Source: Lactuca virosa (taxonomy: Eukaryota; Streptophyta; Magnoliopsida; Asterales; Asteraceae). From it: 64,000 bases of DNA. Location of the stretch: assembly GCA_928212115.1 (NCBI GenBank), contig CAKMRJ010005523.1, positions 245,807,132-245,871,131 of the forward strand, written 5' to 3'. The position numbers were made by a program, and so were the translations under genes. Of the stretch, positions 34,293 through 45,700 are shown piece by piece; position 1 is the stretch's first letter; each line of letters starts with the position of its first letter. The notes under the pieces were generated by a model. That model was not told where the DNA came from. It searched no databases and saw nothing but the letters and a program-made list of their open reading frames with translations.

Positions 34293-36152
34293 TCGTACAG
34301 GAGCATTGCGTCCAATGGTTCGGCCCTGATCCTATTATGACTCCCGTGCTACGATCTTTTTTCTTTTCCCTATGAATTTTGACCATTTATGTAAAAAAAA
34401 ATAAAATTTATCATTTTTTACCCTCCTATAAACTACTCATTTAAATTATAATATTTTTGCAGAACTATTCTATGTATCTCTTTTATTAATACAATCTTCA
34501 ATGCTATAATTTTCATTTATTTTCACATATAATGGTCCCACACAATCCGTCAAATTACACCATCCCAACATCTAGTCGTAATAACCTTCGACTTACTAGT
34601 TCAAATGCACCATCATCAAAAAAAAATGTTTTCCATCTCAATTCTTCACCAACACGGAACTATCCGCGATTTGATCCCATGTTTTCACAACCGTAATTTT
34701 AAATTTCTTTGTGTAATCAACCTCCACTGGTTCTTATAAACCATTTGTATTATCCTGTTCAAACTTCACAAAATCAATTTCATGCATCCCAACCCTAATC
34801 CCTGATGATGATGACACACCCTAACTCGAAGCACAACCTGAACCATTTCAACCAATTAAAAGATCTAAAAAACAATAACTCATGCTCGTTCTGGCCATGC
34901 GCCCGCTCAAAACATGGACTACGACCTAGGAAGCCGTATTGACAAGTGCATAGATCGACATCTGACAATGTAATCGATAACACACAAACTGCTACTCATT
35001 TATACCCCTTACCTATAAAGATTTTTTTTTTGTGTTGTGAGTGTTGATGTGGATGAATATGTTTATCTTCAAATAATTAGGCATAAAGTATATAAAAATA
35101 CTACATTAAAAATACTACAGGGAGTATGTTTAACATTTAACTTAAAATAGAAGGACTTTCAAGATAAAATATGTGTAGAAGATACATTCAAAGATAAAAT
35201 CAAAGACGGAGGTTGAAACATGAAGGATAAACTCATAAAAGTGAGGCTGAGGTGACAATCTTAAATAAAAGATATCAAAAAATGAATATAAAACATATTT
35301 TTATCTTGAATAAGCTCTTTCAATAACTTTTATTTTCAAAAGATTATTGGTTTGGAAACATTTTAAAAACTTTTTATGGATGCTTTAATATCAATATATC
35401 ATGCTACAAATTTGCGTTTCTTGACCTTACGTGTGCCGACACCCAAGCCGATAGCGTTTTATGTCGTTATGGATACGAGACGTGAGGTGACCTTATGATT
35501 GAGAAGACGTGGAGGACGGTAAGATATGTACAGAATTTGAGCCTGATAGCTTACTCCAGAAGTTGTCTGCTTGTCTGCATGATCAAACTGATCAACTGTG
35601 AATGTGCATGTGTGTGTGTATTTTGTCCTCTATTCTCTCTCTATTGCTTGATTGTACATGCATGTTTTGACAGTTCGAATTCCCACTAACACAGAGACAC
35701 ACAATATTTAACATTTATTTATTACACCTTTTGAGTTGGGTTTCTTGTAGGATTGTCCGAACTCTAAAGTTTGTACTTTGTAAAGCGTAAACTATTTGTT
35801 ACAAAAATGTTAAAGATCGAATTAAAAATATATTTTACCCCAACAAAGGACGCTATTAACTTATGATAAAACTGATAAAATACTAATGTAATTCTATACT
35901 TTGATGGTGAAAGAATATATACTTCTTTCGGCCCACATTATCTAGTATATATTATTATTGTTACGCAAGTGAACTAAAAAAAATTGAAATAACGGAAAGA
36001 ATTAAAATTGTTTTGTTGACGTGACCTATGTCCACACATATAATAGAAAACTCTTCTATTACTCAATTGTTTTTAAAGTGATATATTTAAATCTTTAACT
36101 TCGTTTACTTATAATTGTATTCGTTTACTTATAATTGTAAGTCCTAGCAAAT
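34293..36152. other. Unannotated flank of the retrotransposon nest
   Basis: AT-rich sequence with many stops in all frames. Pro/Asn/Gln-rich coding-like words around 34530-34800 (for example SQNQFHASQPNP in one frame) may be the remains of a gene or transposon-associated protein, but they are too broken to name. A 20 bp tandem duplication TTCGTTTACTTATAATTGTA lies at about 36102-36140. I see no gene. Confidence 0.5.
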
Positions 36153-36740
36153 AGGCTAAAGGGAGTGGTGGCACTCCTAACAACCTGCCACATCATTTTT
36201 TTGCTGTCACGTCATTTTTTGGCATGCCACCTTGCAAACATCTTTTTCTTAACATTTTATAGGGAGTGGTAGCACCCATAGCATTCCTTGATTTTTTTTA
36301 TAACTTTTTTACCAAAATTAAATAAATTATATTTTTTAATACACAAACATTTAATATTAAATAAATTATATTTTTATAAAACATAAAAATTTAATATTAA
36401 ATAAAAAGGTTTCTATTTTTGGACAAAAAAATACTAAGTGGTTGAAACTTTGGGGACCAAATGTGTAACTTTTTTATTTCTTCCTCAATAATTCTCTGTT
36501 AAAGGAACGCATCTTTTTTATTTCATCCCCAATTCTCTAAACAAAGAGCACCCCAATTCTCTAAACAAAGAGCAGCAAAAGCAAAAATTGAACAATCAAA
36601 CCATTGAAAAAAAATAAAAAATAAAGCTGGTGGCTAGCGAGTTCTCTTTGGCGAGTGACCTAGCGACTTCAATAGGAATGGTGGAGACGCGGCTAGCGAG
36701 CTGGAGGCGAGCTTGGCTAGCGAGCCACTCCCTCCAGCCT
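36153..36740. mobile_element. TIR element, about 590 bp
   Basis: The left end AGGCTAAAGGGAGTGG pairs with the right end, which in reverse complement is AGGCTGGAGGGAGTGG. A second AGGGAGTGGTAGCACC lies inside at about 36260, so part of the end is repeated. The superfamily is not clear; no convincing site duplication seen. Confidence 0.6.
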
Positions 36741-37077
36741 TATAGAGTCGGACCCAATATACAAGTAAATTCAAAATAACTAAACAGATCCATACCATGG
36801 GTGCTCACCTTTGGGATTAATGGCTTCAACTTACAGTAACGATTATCCAGTTAGCTTGTATAAATTAGATTATATGTAAAATAATTTTTTGTTTGATATT
36901 ATTTTAGTACGGGTGGAGACAAAAGCTTGTTTTTGTTTACTTCATTTAGAATTTTAGAAATAATTAAATATTTTACACATAATAACAAAAACTATGTTAA
37001 TACAATAATAATTTATTTGAAAAGATGAATTGAAAATGATTAAAGCATTTGAAAATAAAGCATAACCATATATATAG

Positions 37078-37082
<5 letters not shown>

Positions 37083-37142
<60 letters not shown>
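37083..37142. repeat. (TA)n followed by (GA)n
   Basis: About 47 bases of TA then AGAGAGAGAGAG, immediately before the foldback element. Confidence 0.95.
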
Positions 37143-37320
37143 GTATTTTATTTATGGGGAAAATACAAATCTAGCCATAATTGCTAATTATTGATCAAAT
37201 AATAGCAAAAAAAAAAACTCTTAGCCAAAAATAGATCACAAAAGAGTAGTCAACCTATAGTTGACTGCGGTCAACAGCAGTTGACTACGGTCAACGGGCG
37301 TTGACTACTCTTTTGTGGTA

Positions 37321-37509
37321 ATTTGTCTACTGTTTCGCCAATTCATCTACTGTTTCGTGTTTTGTATAATTTTTTTTTCATTTCTAAGATACAAAACCGT
37401 AGGTTTTTTAAAACCTACGGTTTCCTCTCGTTTTAGCTACGGTTTCCCAAACCGTAGCCTACGGTTTTGGGAAAAAACTACGTTTTGTTTTTTTTAAGTC
37501 TATTGTTTT
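37321..37509 (+). repeat. Left arm of long inverted repeat
   Basis: It pairs with 37648-37832 with few mismatches. It contains smaller palindromes, such as CCGTAGGTTTTTTAAAACCT with its continuation ACGG, and CTACGGTTTCCCAAACCGTAG. Confidence 0.9.
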
Positions 37510-37647
37510 GAATTCTCAACAAATTTTAACAAAATAATTGTTAAAATAGTTCTACATCTTATAAACACTCTCTTTAATACTCTATATCACAAAAAAATTA
37601 AAAAAAATAAAATCGTAGTTTTTTGACAAAACAGTAGATTAAACCCC

Positions 37648-37832
37648 AAAACAGTAGACTTAAAAAAAAACGTATTTTTTTCCCAAAACCGTAGGCTACG
37701 GTTTGGGAAACCGTAGCTAAAACGAGAGGAAACCGTAGGTTTTAAAAACCTACGGTTTTGTATCTTAGAAATGAAAAAAAAAATATACAAAACATGAAAC
37801 AGTAGACGAATTGTCGAAACAGTAGACGAATA
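37648..37832 (-). repeat. Right arm of long inverted repeat
   Basis: Reverse complement of the left arm; the loop between them is about 138 bp (37510-37647). A transcript across both arms would fold into a stem of roughly 185 base pairs. Confidence 0.9.
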
Positions 37833-38263
37833 TAGAAACCTACGGTTTTGTGGGCTATATTTGGAGTTTTGGACATTTTCTAATTTTTGCCTAAAAATTG
37901 CTAATCACTTCCTTAATTTGGCTAGATTAGTAATTGTCCATTTATTTATAGATTGATCAAAATGATCACCTTTGGTATATTATCCTTCCTAATAAATGAA
38001 AATAATTTTGGCACTTGTAAATCTCTCATGAGTTTTGACACTTGTCATTTTGTGGTATTTTTAAAATAAATATTATCTACTTGTCAATTTCTGGTTTGTT
38101 TAAATTTTTAAAATTAAAGTCACATACTTATATATGTAAAGTATTAAATATAATGTATATGAAATTAAATTGCAATGAATACGTTTCTTCCTTTCTTATT
38201 TTAAAGTTTTACATTAAAAAATATTTATTGCTTACACTATAATGTTTAATCTTTATTTTTTAA

Positions 38264-38283
38264 ATTAACCTGTATAATATACG
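38264..38283 (+). other. Possible Helitron-like 3' hairpin
   Basis: ACCTGTATAATATACGGGT can form a short stem with a small AT loop, like the hairpins near Helitron 3' ends. The CTRR end that should follow is not clear, so this is a weak call. Confidence 0.3.
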
Positions 38284-38297
38284 GGTCTCCCACCTAC

Positions 38298-38300
<3 letters not shown>

Positions 38301-38354
<54 letters not shown>
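38301..38354. repeat. (TG)n(TA)n microsatellite
   Basis: Short GT run then about 45 bases of TA, directly left of the TIR element. Confidence 0.95.
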
Positions 38355-38355
<1 letters not shown>

Positions 38356-38358
<3 letters not shown>

Positions 38359-40216
38359 GGAAATGATCAAATGAGAACACCTAAAAGGTTGAGAACACGA
38401 GAACAGTTCTAGACCAATCAATATATAAGGGCATAGTAATTGTATATTTAAATTAAATTAAAATAAAATAAAATCAATCAAATTCCCTTAAATTTAGGAT
38501 CAGTTACCAAATAGAAGGAAATATTTGATTTTTATTTTTCTTATTAATGAAATATAAAAAAACATTTTTATCAAAAAAAATTAAAACTAAAAAATTTAAT
38601 TTTTTTTCTTAAAAATATTTTTTTCTCCAATTTCATGTCTATTTTTAAACAATCAGATTATTAAAAAAACGTTTTTTCCATGATTATAAAAATTTTTTAT
38701 TTTTATTTTTTACCAATATATCAAAAAGATTAATCATTTCAACCGAATATGTGTAATCATACAAAATAAAAACATATTTATAGTCATATATGAATCTGTT
38801 GTAATCGTGAATGAATAGATGAATTAAATTATAATAATAAACGAATATAACACAATTTATAGAGAAAAACTACAATACAACTATAATCATAAATAAATAA
38901 AAATATTGGATATTTATATCTAGATTACACATCTATTCATAAATAATAACACAACAAGTTACAATGTAATACATATCTATTTTTCTATAATCACATTTGA
39001 ATACAACATAAACAAAAATTATAATAAAAATAATTAATTATTCATAAATGAATATATATCATTAATCACATTTGAATACAAATCCAATCATAATGAATAC
39101 CACTATAATCATAAATAAATACCATAGCTGCCGATCCCATGAGGCACATGACAAAACCCATTGCTAACTTAGACAGTGTCACAAGTAAGATCAGAGGAAT
39201 CAGAAGAATAACTCAACCAGTCAGCAAAAAAAAGCCTCAAGTCAAATTTAACCCTGGGGAAATCAAAAGAGGCAGCAGCCTCTTGGCTTTTCCCCCTCAC
39301 CTCGAACGCTTGTAGAGGAAAGGATGACAGAATGTGACGCGAGCCAGAGGAGCACCACGGTCGGGATCGTGGATGATTTCGGTGATTACACCCTTGAGGT
39401 AACTATTGTGTTCTCCAAAGTCGATGCTGCGGAACCTAGCAAGCCCCTTCCGGTGGTGGGTATGGGGCTTAAAGAACGACCCTGCTCCCTTACGTTGTGC
39501 CCTAATCACACGCCTGATTTCTGGTTCTCTCTTACCTCTCTGTCTCTCTCTCTCGCACACACTCGGTGGCTAGGATTTGGGGACGACGACAGGTTCTGGG
39601 GAGTGAAGATCCTGATATAGGGTTTGGCAATCGACAGTAAGTAGTAATATGGGCCGAGCTCTGTTGTATGGATAATTTAGATGGCTGTTACAGGCATTAA
39701 GAATCCGTAGATTAATCTTCTAGAGTCAAATTTCAAACAAAATTGAACCATGATAAATTCGCAGCAACAAACCAGCATAATCGGTGGTCCTTTTTCCCCC
39801 TCCTCTTTGCGATCAATCTGCCACCACCGAGCCCCCTTCTTTCCCTTTCTTCTTCTTCATTCGCTGCCAAGAATAACCACCATGAGGTTCTGATTTAGAT
39901 GGAGCGATTGAGACCGATGTACAGGTGAGGGAGGCGTGCCCTAGGTATAGAGAGAAAGATGAAGTCGAAAATAGTGGAGTGAATGATGAAGTCATAGGTT
40001 TATAGAGAGATTGAGAGATTTTAGGAGTTGTTTAAAATAAGGGAATGATTAATTACCATGATACCCTTTTCTTATTTTTAATTCAAATTAATTGAATTTA
40101 AACATTTTAATAATAACAAAATTTCTAATTAATTATAGCCTTAGATCTAAGATAATAGATGGATGAGATCTGTTCTCGCTTTCTCAACCTTTTAGGTGTT
40201 CTCATTTGATCCTACT

Positions 40217-40219
<3 letters not shown>
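38356..40219. mobile_element. TA-flanked TIR element carrying a uL2 gene fragment, 1.86 kb
   Basis: Left TIR 38356-38406 and right TIR 40170-40219 match over about 50 bases (shared core ATCAAATGAGAACACCTAAA and AAGGTTGAGAA.CGAGAACAG). Both sides are (TA)n runs, so a duplication cannot be read. The right TA run is followed at 40268 by CTAGTCGTTTACCCGCGC, a common Helitron-like or MITE-like end. Cargo on the minus strand is a ribosomal protein gene fragment. No transposase frame. The superfamily is uncertain; Mutator-like is a reasonable guess from the long TIRs. Confidence 0.75.
39301..39515 (-). pseudogene. RPL8: Exon 1 fragment of cytosolic ribosomal protein uL2 (RPL8)
   Basis: The minus strand reads RVIRAQRKGAGSFFKPHTHH, then RKGLARFRSIDFGEHNSYLK, GVITEIIHDPDRGAPLARVT and FCHPFLYKR. 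This is the N-terminal ~70 residues of eukaryotic 60S protein L8 (uL2), which in intact form binds rRNA at the peptidyl-transferase centre. The start codon is lost: the place of ATG is ATC, and Gly2 is Arg. The exon stops at CGAG followed by GTGAGG (39295-39300), a good splice donor, so genomic DNA, not spliced RNA, was copied. The rest of the gene is missing. It lies between the two TIRs of a transposon, so it is captured cargo. Confidence 0.85.

Positions 40220-40223
<4 letters not shown>

Positions 40224-40267
<44 letters not shown>
40224..40267. repeat. (TA)n microsatellite
   Basis: About 46 bases of TA on the right side of the TIR element. Confidence 0.95.
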
Positions 40268-40269
<2 letters not shown>

Positions 40270-40972
40270 TAGTCGTTTACCCGCGCAAAGCGGCGGCGAC
40301 GAATAGTTTGCAGACGGCGATTAGTTCATTTCGGTAAATAGTTTCCTTGTTGCTATAAGATCAAACCATAAAAACCATTAACTGTTAACCAAATTACAAA
40401 ATATTGATAATTCTTTAGTTCTTACAATTATCGAACACTGATAAATTCGGTTATGTGTCACTTTCTTGCAAATTGAAATTAATCATTCAGAACATTAAGT
40501 GCAAATTACCATAAACATCTAAACTTGTTTTGAAACTTTGACCGATTTGATGGGTTGTGGGTTTGTAATATTCAACCCGATTTTTTTCCCGATGTATGTT
40601 GAGTTGCTTTTCTAGTCGGCACACGATTTAGATAAGTGTGTTTAAATTTTTAACTCTTTAGACTCTAGCTTTGTTAAGAGACTATGGTAATATGTACCAT
40701 ATTTATATAATAATATTATTTTTAGCAAATTAGATTCCATAAATGTCTAAAATGCAATTAATTTTGAATGATTTTTTGTTTAATATCAATTTATATTAAT
40801 TAGAATGAATAAATTTTAAAGATTAAAGTATCATAATACGAACTAAAAAAAAGTAAAGTAACACAATAACAAATCAATAAAAATACGTTGACACTAATAC
40901 GATAAAACGATATGACTTAAATCCACTCGATGAAATATTTAAGTTTATACTTCATCTAACTTGGCATGACAT
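40268..40972. other. AT-rich stretch without a gene
   Basis: It begins CTAGTCGTTTACCCGCGCAA followed by AGCGGCGG, a common start of short plant Helitron-like repeats. The remainder shows no frame or clear repeat. Confidence 0.4.
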
Positions 40973-40973
40973 A

Positions 40974-41617
40974 AGAGTGCTTAAAACTAGATATCCAAAA
41001 ATTTAGGCATCTGAATTTCGGATAGCTGATTCTTGGTATCTAGTTCCATATCCAAAATCTGGATATCTTAAGATATCCAAAATCTTTAGATTTTGGTCAA
41101 AATTAAATGTCAATTCAATTATAGAAGTCAATGTTAGCCATTATGTATACATATATACCAATGTTAATGCAATGTTCTAAATAATATATTTTACGTTAAC
41201 TAAAACTATTTTATTTTTTATGATATGATATGAGATGAGAGTTGAACATAAATTAGTTTCTTATTTATGTGTAAAATATATGGTGCTTCATCATTTATAT
41301 TATCTTTATATCATTTGGTAATATAAATTTTTTAGTTGTACTCCAAGTTAAAGACAATAGCGTATGTGAATACTTCTGCGTTGAAAGGCAATGTAGTAAT
41401 AAATGTATTATGAATATGTTTTAGGTTTTAATATTGATATTATAAGATATTTGGGGTTAAAATAACAAATAAAATATAAGACGTAATTATAATTTTCAGA
41501 TTTTTGGATATCTGAAATATCAAAAAATCACTATCCAAATCTGAATCCAGAAAATCGAATATCCAAAGTTTCGAATAATTTGGAATCGAATTTTCAGATT
41601 CTATTTTTGAACACTCA
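40974..41617. mobile_element. hAT-like MITE, about 640 bp
   Basis: Left end AGAGTGCTTAAAACTAGAT, right end in reverse complement TGAGTGTTCAAAAATAGAAT. Both subterminal regions are full of ATATCC and GGATAT words in inverted orientation. The flanks ATGACATA and ATACATAC are only roughly similar, so the exact ends are uncertain. Confidence 0.55.
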
Positions 41618-42716
41618 TACATACATCCAATCAAGTGAATGATTAGTCTTTTTAAGTTGTGTTTTTTGATTTTTTAATCCTCATTTTTGTCAATTCGGTA
41701 AAACTAGAAAATTTTCATTTATTTAATCTAGTCAATTTATGAACGAAAAATAAAAACTATGTACACAAGGTATCTAGTAGGAAATTCAAAAGCCAGCCAA
41801 TTTACGAAAAATAAAAACTATGTACACTTCATCAAATATAGTTTTACAAATGAGAATTAAGATCAAATAATATTTCTTCAAGTTAATTAGCATTATAATA
41901 GAGAGAGGTGACTTGGTTATCAAGGACAAAGACAACCTCTTGAACTGGAGTTTTTATGTGTTTAAGATACACAGGTCTTTCCATTTTCCTTACAGTATGA
42001 TGAAAAATATATATACTACCGACAAAAAATTATTCATTCTCTGTTCAAACAATCCTTTCAAATTTGTCCATGATACGGTATAAAGGAAATTAATCTGATT
42101 GTGTGACATCTCATATGCAAGAACTCAAATTAGAAAAGTAGATTCACATCATGTAAAGATATAAATAAGACTAAAATATGGACATTAAAGGAGAAGTGAA
42201 TGCATAATTCTAATGTTATAACTTTTAAGGTGCTTATAATTTTGAATCATGTATTGATAATAAGACTAAAATGTGGCCCATGTTGAGCACTTATTTAACA
42301 CTAACGTCTTATATCTGCTTTCTGCCTATGAATCTTGTTTGTATGTATGTTCAAAACAACAATTATCTATATATTGTTAAGCAAATGAAGTCAACTTTAC
42401 TAATTCAAATAGAAGATCAACCTTCGTGTTAAATCGCTTCCAACCAACATCAATCTCACGTGCTGAACTCCTCGATAGGTGGGATTTAGTTCCAACATTC
42501 TTATGAGTAACCGATTTACCTCCAATTTAGACATTTGAAATCTGCCTTCCTTATCTTGTGTACATTTCCATAAAATTCAAATGATGAAAAGGAAGATAAC
42601 CGGTATACAAAACATACATGCTCAGTCAACATGGCCCCATGCTAAAATAAGTATTAGCAGTCCAGGTATTAGGACAGTAAAAAGCCAAGAAAATAGAGGA
42701 AATGTTTGGAAAATAT
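41618..42716. other. AT-rich stretch without a gene
   Basis: No open frame of note. Just before the tandem array, at about 42680-42716, there is a short partial match to the end of the array's repeat (AGCCAAGAAAATA, GGAAATGTTTGGAAA), so the array may have grown from a local duplication. Confidence 0.5.
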
Positions 42717-45700
42717 TATGTAGAAGGGAACTGATATTTCCACTTAAGGAATTTATTGATCCACATAAAATGTAATTTCTTAAGTGGAAATATCACTTCC
42801 CATAAAAGGCAAGAAAATAAAGAAAACAAAGGAAATGTTTAAAAATGATTAAAGATTTTACATATGGATTTTAAGGGTAATTTCCATGAGTTTAAATGAG
42901 TTTGATAATTTCCACGAGTTTACTTGTGTACTAAAATGTCTACCAACTCCTTTTTATCTAAAAAAGCATATTTTTTTTAAGTTGCCCAAAGGAACTTCCA
43001 AGTAAAAAAAACTTATATTTGATCAAAGCATTAAAGGAGCAGCCTTGGCCAAGGTTAAAAATGTAAATATGTGCATTAAGCTTCTCCTTCGGTCCTAAAA
43101 ATCAGTTATCCACTTTGCCTCTTACTTCGTTCTCATAGCATCAACTTCCTACACCAAAACATGTATTATCACACATGAAATAAATAAAGAACTTTAAAAA
43201 AAATCAACCTTAAGCATAAAAGACCTGCCTTTCTCTTTGAATACCAACTTTTCCATTCTATTACACCAGGCACAACCATTGGGAAATCCCTAAATAAGAA
43301 AGCAAATAAAAAAACATTATAAAAACTCCTTCATCACACATTTAAGTAGATAAGTTTAAAGTAGATTACCATTTGTGGGGGTTCCTCCCTTATTTGTGGA
43401 CGCGTCTCTTTAATGGCACAATCAACACCTTATTGAGCTTTACCTATAACCTCCTCATCACATATCGTGCCTTTATTTCTTAATTCCTAGGAACTTTCAA
43501 CATGTGATAAAGATCCTCTGTTAAGCACAAACATACACAAATATTTGTAAGATCACCTGTTAAACACAAACAAATAAATTCATACATGTTATTTCACTTC
43601 ACAATTACACAAGAATGTTATGTAGAAGGGAACTGATATTCCACTTAAGGAATTTATTGATCCACATAAAATGTAATTTCTTAAGTGGAAATATCACTTC
43701 CCATAAAAGGCAAGAAAATAAAGAAAACAAAGGAAATGTTTAAAAATGATTAAAGATTTTACATATGGATTTTAAGGGTAATTTCCATGAGTTTAAATGA
43801 GTTTGATAATTTCCACGAGTTTACTTGTGTACTAAAATGTCTACCAACTCCTTTTTATCTAAAAAAGCATATTTTTTTTTAAGTTGCCCAAAGGAACTTC
43901 CAAGTAAAAAAAACTTATATTTGATCAAAGCATTAAAGGAGCAGCCTTGGCCAAGGTTAAAAATGTAAATATGTGCATTAAGCTTCTCCTTCGGTCCTAA
44001 AAATCAGTTATCCACTTTGCCTCTTACTTCGTTCTCATAGCATCAACTTCCTACACCAAAACATGTATTATCACACATGAAATAAATAAAGAACTTAAAA
44101 AAAATCAACCTTAAGCATAAAAGACATGCCTTTCTCTTTGAATACCAACTTTTCCATTCTATTACACTAGGCACAACCATTGGGAAATCCCTAAATAAGA
44201 AAGCAAATAAAAAAAACATTATAAAAACTCCTTCATCACACATTTAAGTAGATAAGTTTAAAGTAGATTACCATTTGTGGGGGTTCCTCCCTTATTTGTG
44301 GACGCGTCTCTTTAATGGCACAATCAACACCTTATTGAGCTTTACCTATAACCTCCTCATCACATGTCGTGCCTTTATTTCTTAATTCCTAGGAACTTTC
44401 AACATGTGATAAAGATCCTCTGTTAAGCACAAACATACACAAATATTTGTAAGATCACCTGTTAAACACAAACAAATAAATTCATACATGTTATTTCACT
44501 TCACAATTACACAAGAATGTTATGTAGAAGGGAACTGATATTTCCACTTAAGGAATTTATTGATCCACATAAAATGTAATTTCTTAAGTGGAAATATCAC
44601 TTCCCATAAAAGGCAAGAAAATAAAGAAAACAAAGGAAATGTTTAAAAATGATTAAAGATTTTACATATGGATTTTAAGGGTAATTTCCATGAGTTTAAA
44701 TGAGTTTGATAATTTCCACGAGTTTACTTGTGTACTAAAATGTCTACCAACTCCTTTTTATCTAAAAAAGCATATTTTTTTTTTAAGTTGCCCAAAGGAA
44801 CTTCCAAGTAAAAAAAACTTATATTTGATCAAAGCATTAAAGGAGCAGCCTTGGCCAAGGTTAAAAATGTAAATATGTGCATTAAGCTTCTCCTTCGGTC
44901 CTAAAAATCAGTTATCCACTTTGCCTCTTACTTCTTTCTCATAGCATCAACTTCCTACACCAAAACATGTATTATCACACATGAAATAAATAAAGAACTT
45001 AAAAAAAATCAACCTTAAGCATAAAAGACCTGCCTTTCTCTTTGAATACCAACTTTTCCATTCTATTACACCAGGCACAACCATTGGGAAATCCCTAAAT
45101 AAGAAAGCAAATAAAAAAAACATTATAAAAACTCCTTCATCACACATTTAAGTAGATAAGTTTAAAGTAGATTACCATTTGTGGGGGTTCCTCCCTTATT
45201 TGTGGACGCGTCTCTTTAATGGCACAATCAACACCTTATTGAGCTTTACCTATAACCTCCTCATCACATGTCGTGCCTTTATTTCTTAATTCCTAGGAAC
45301 TTTCAACATGTGATAAAGATCCTCTGTTAAGCACAAACATACACAAATATTTGTAAGATCACCTGTTAAACACAAACAAATAAATTCATACATGTTATTT
45401 CACTTCACAATTACACAAGAATGTTATGTAGAAGGGAACTGATATTTCCACTTAAGGAATTTATTGATCCACATAAAATGTAATTTCTTAAGTGGAAATA
45501 TCACTTCCCATAAAAGGCAAGAAAATAAAGAAAACAAAGGAAATGTTTAAAAATGATTAAAGATTTTACATATGGATTTTAAGGGTAATTTCCATGAGTT
45601 TAAATGAGTTTGATAATTTCCACGAGTTTACTTGTGTACTAAAATGTCTACCAACTCCTTTTTATCTAAAAAAGCATATTTTTTTTTTAAGTTGCCCAAA

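Larger units (their letters stand above)
37149..37952. mobile_element. Foldback element with nested palindromes
   Basis: Outer ends pair: ATTTATGGGGAAAATAC.AATCTAGCCA at 37149-37178 with the reverse complement of 37922-37952. Inside lie long inverted arms (37321-37509 and 37648-37832). A cluster of GTTGACT.CGGTCAAC palindromes sits between outer and inner arms at 37257-37312. No protein is encoded; both arms translate to the same peptide on opposite strands (KPTVSSRFSYGFPNRSLRFW), which shows how similar they are. Confidence 0.8.

Noticed and set aside
34530..34990. Possible decayed protein gene with Pro/Asn/Gln-rich words
   Set aside because: Frames are broken too often, and no motif allows a name; left as unannotated flank.
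37315..37790. Pair of ~60-residue genes on opposite strands
   Set aside because: Both are the same peptide read from the two arms of an inverted repeat.
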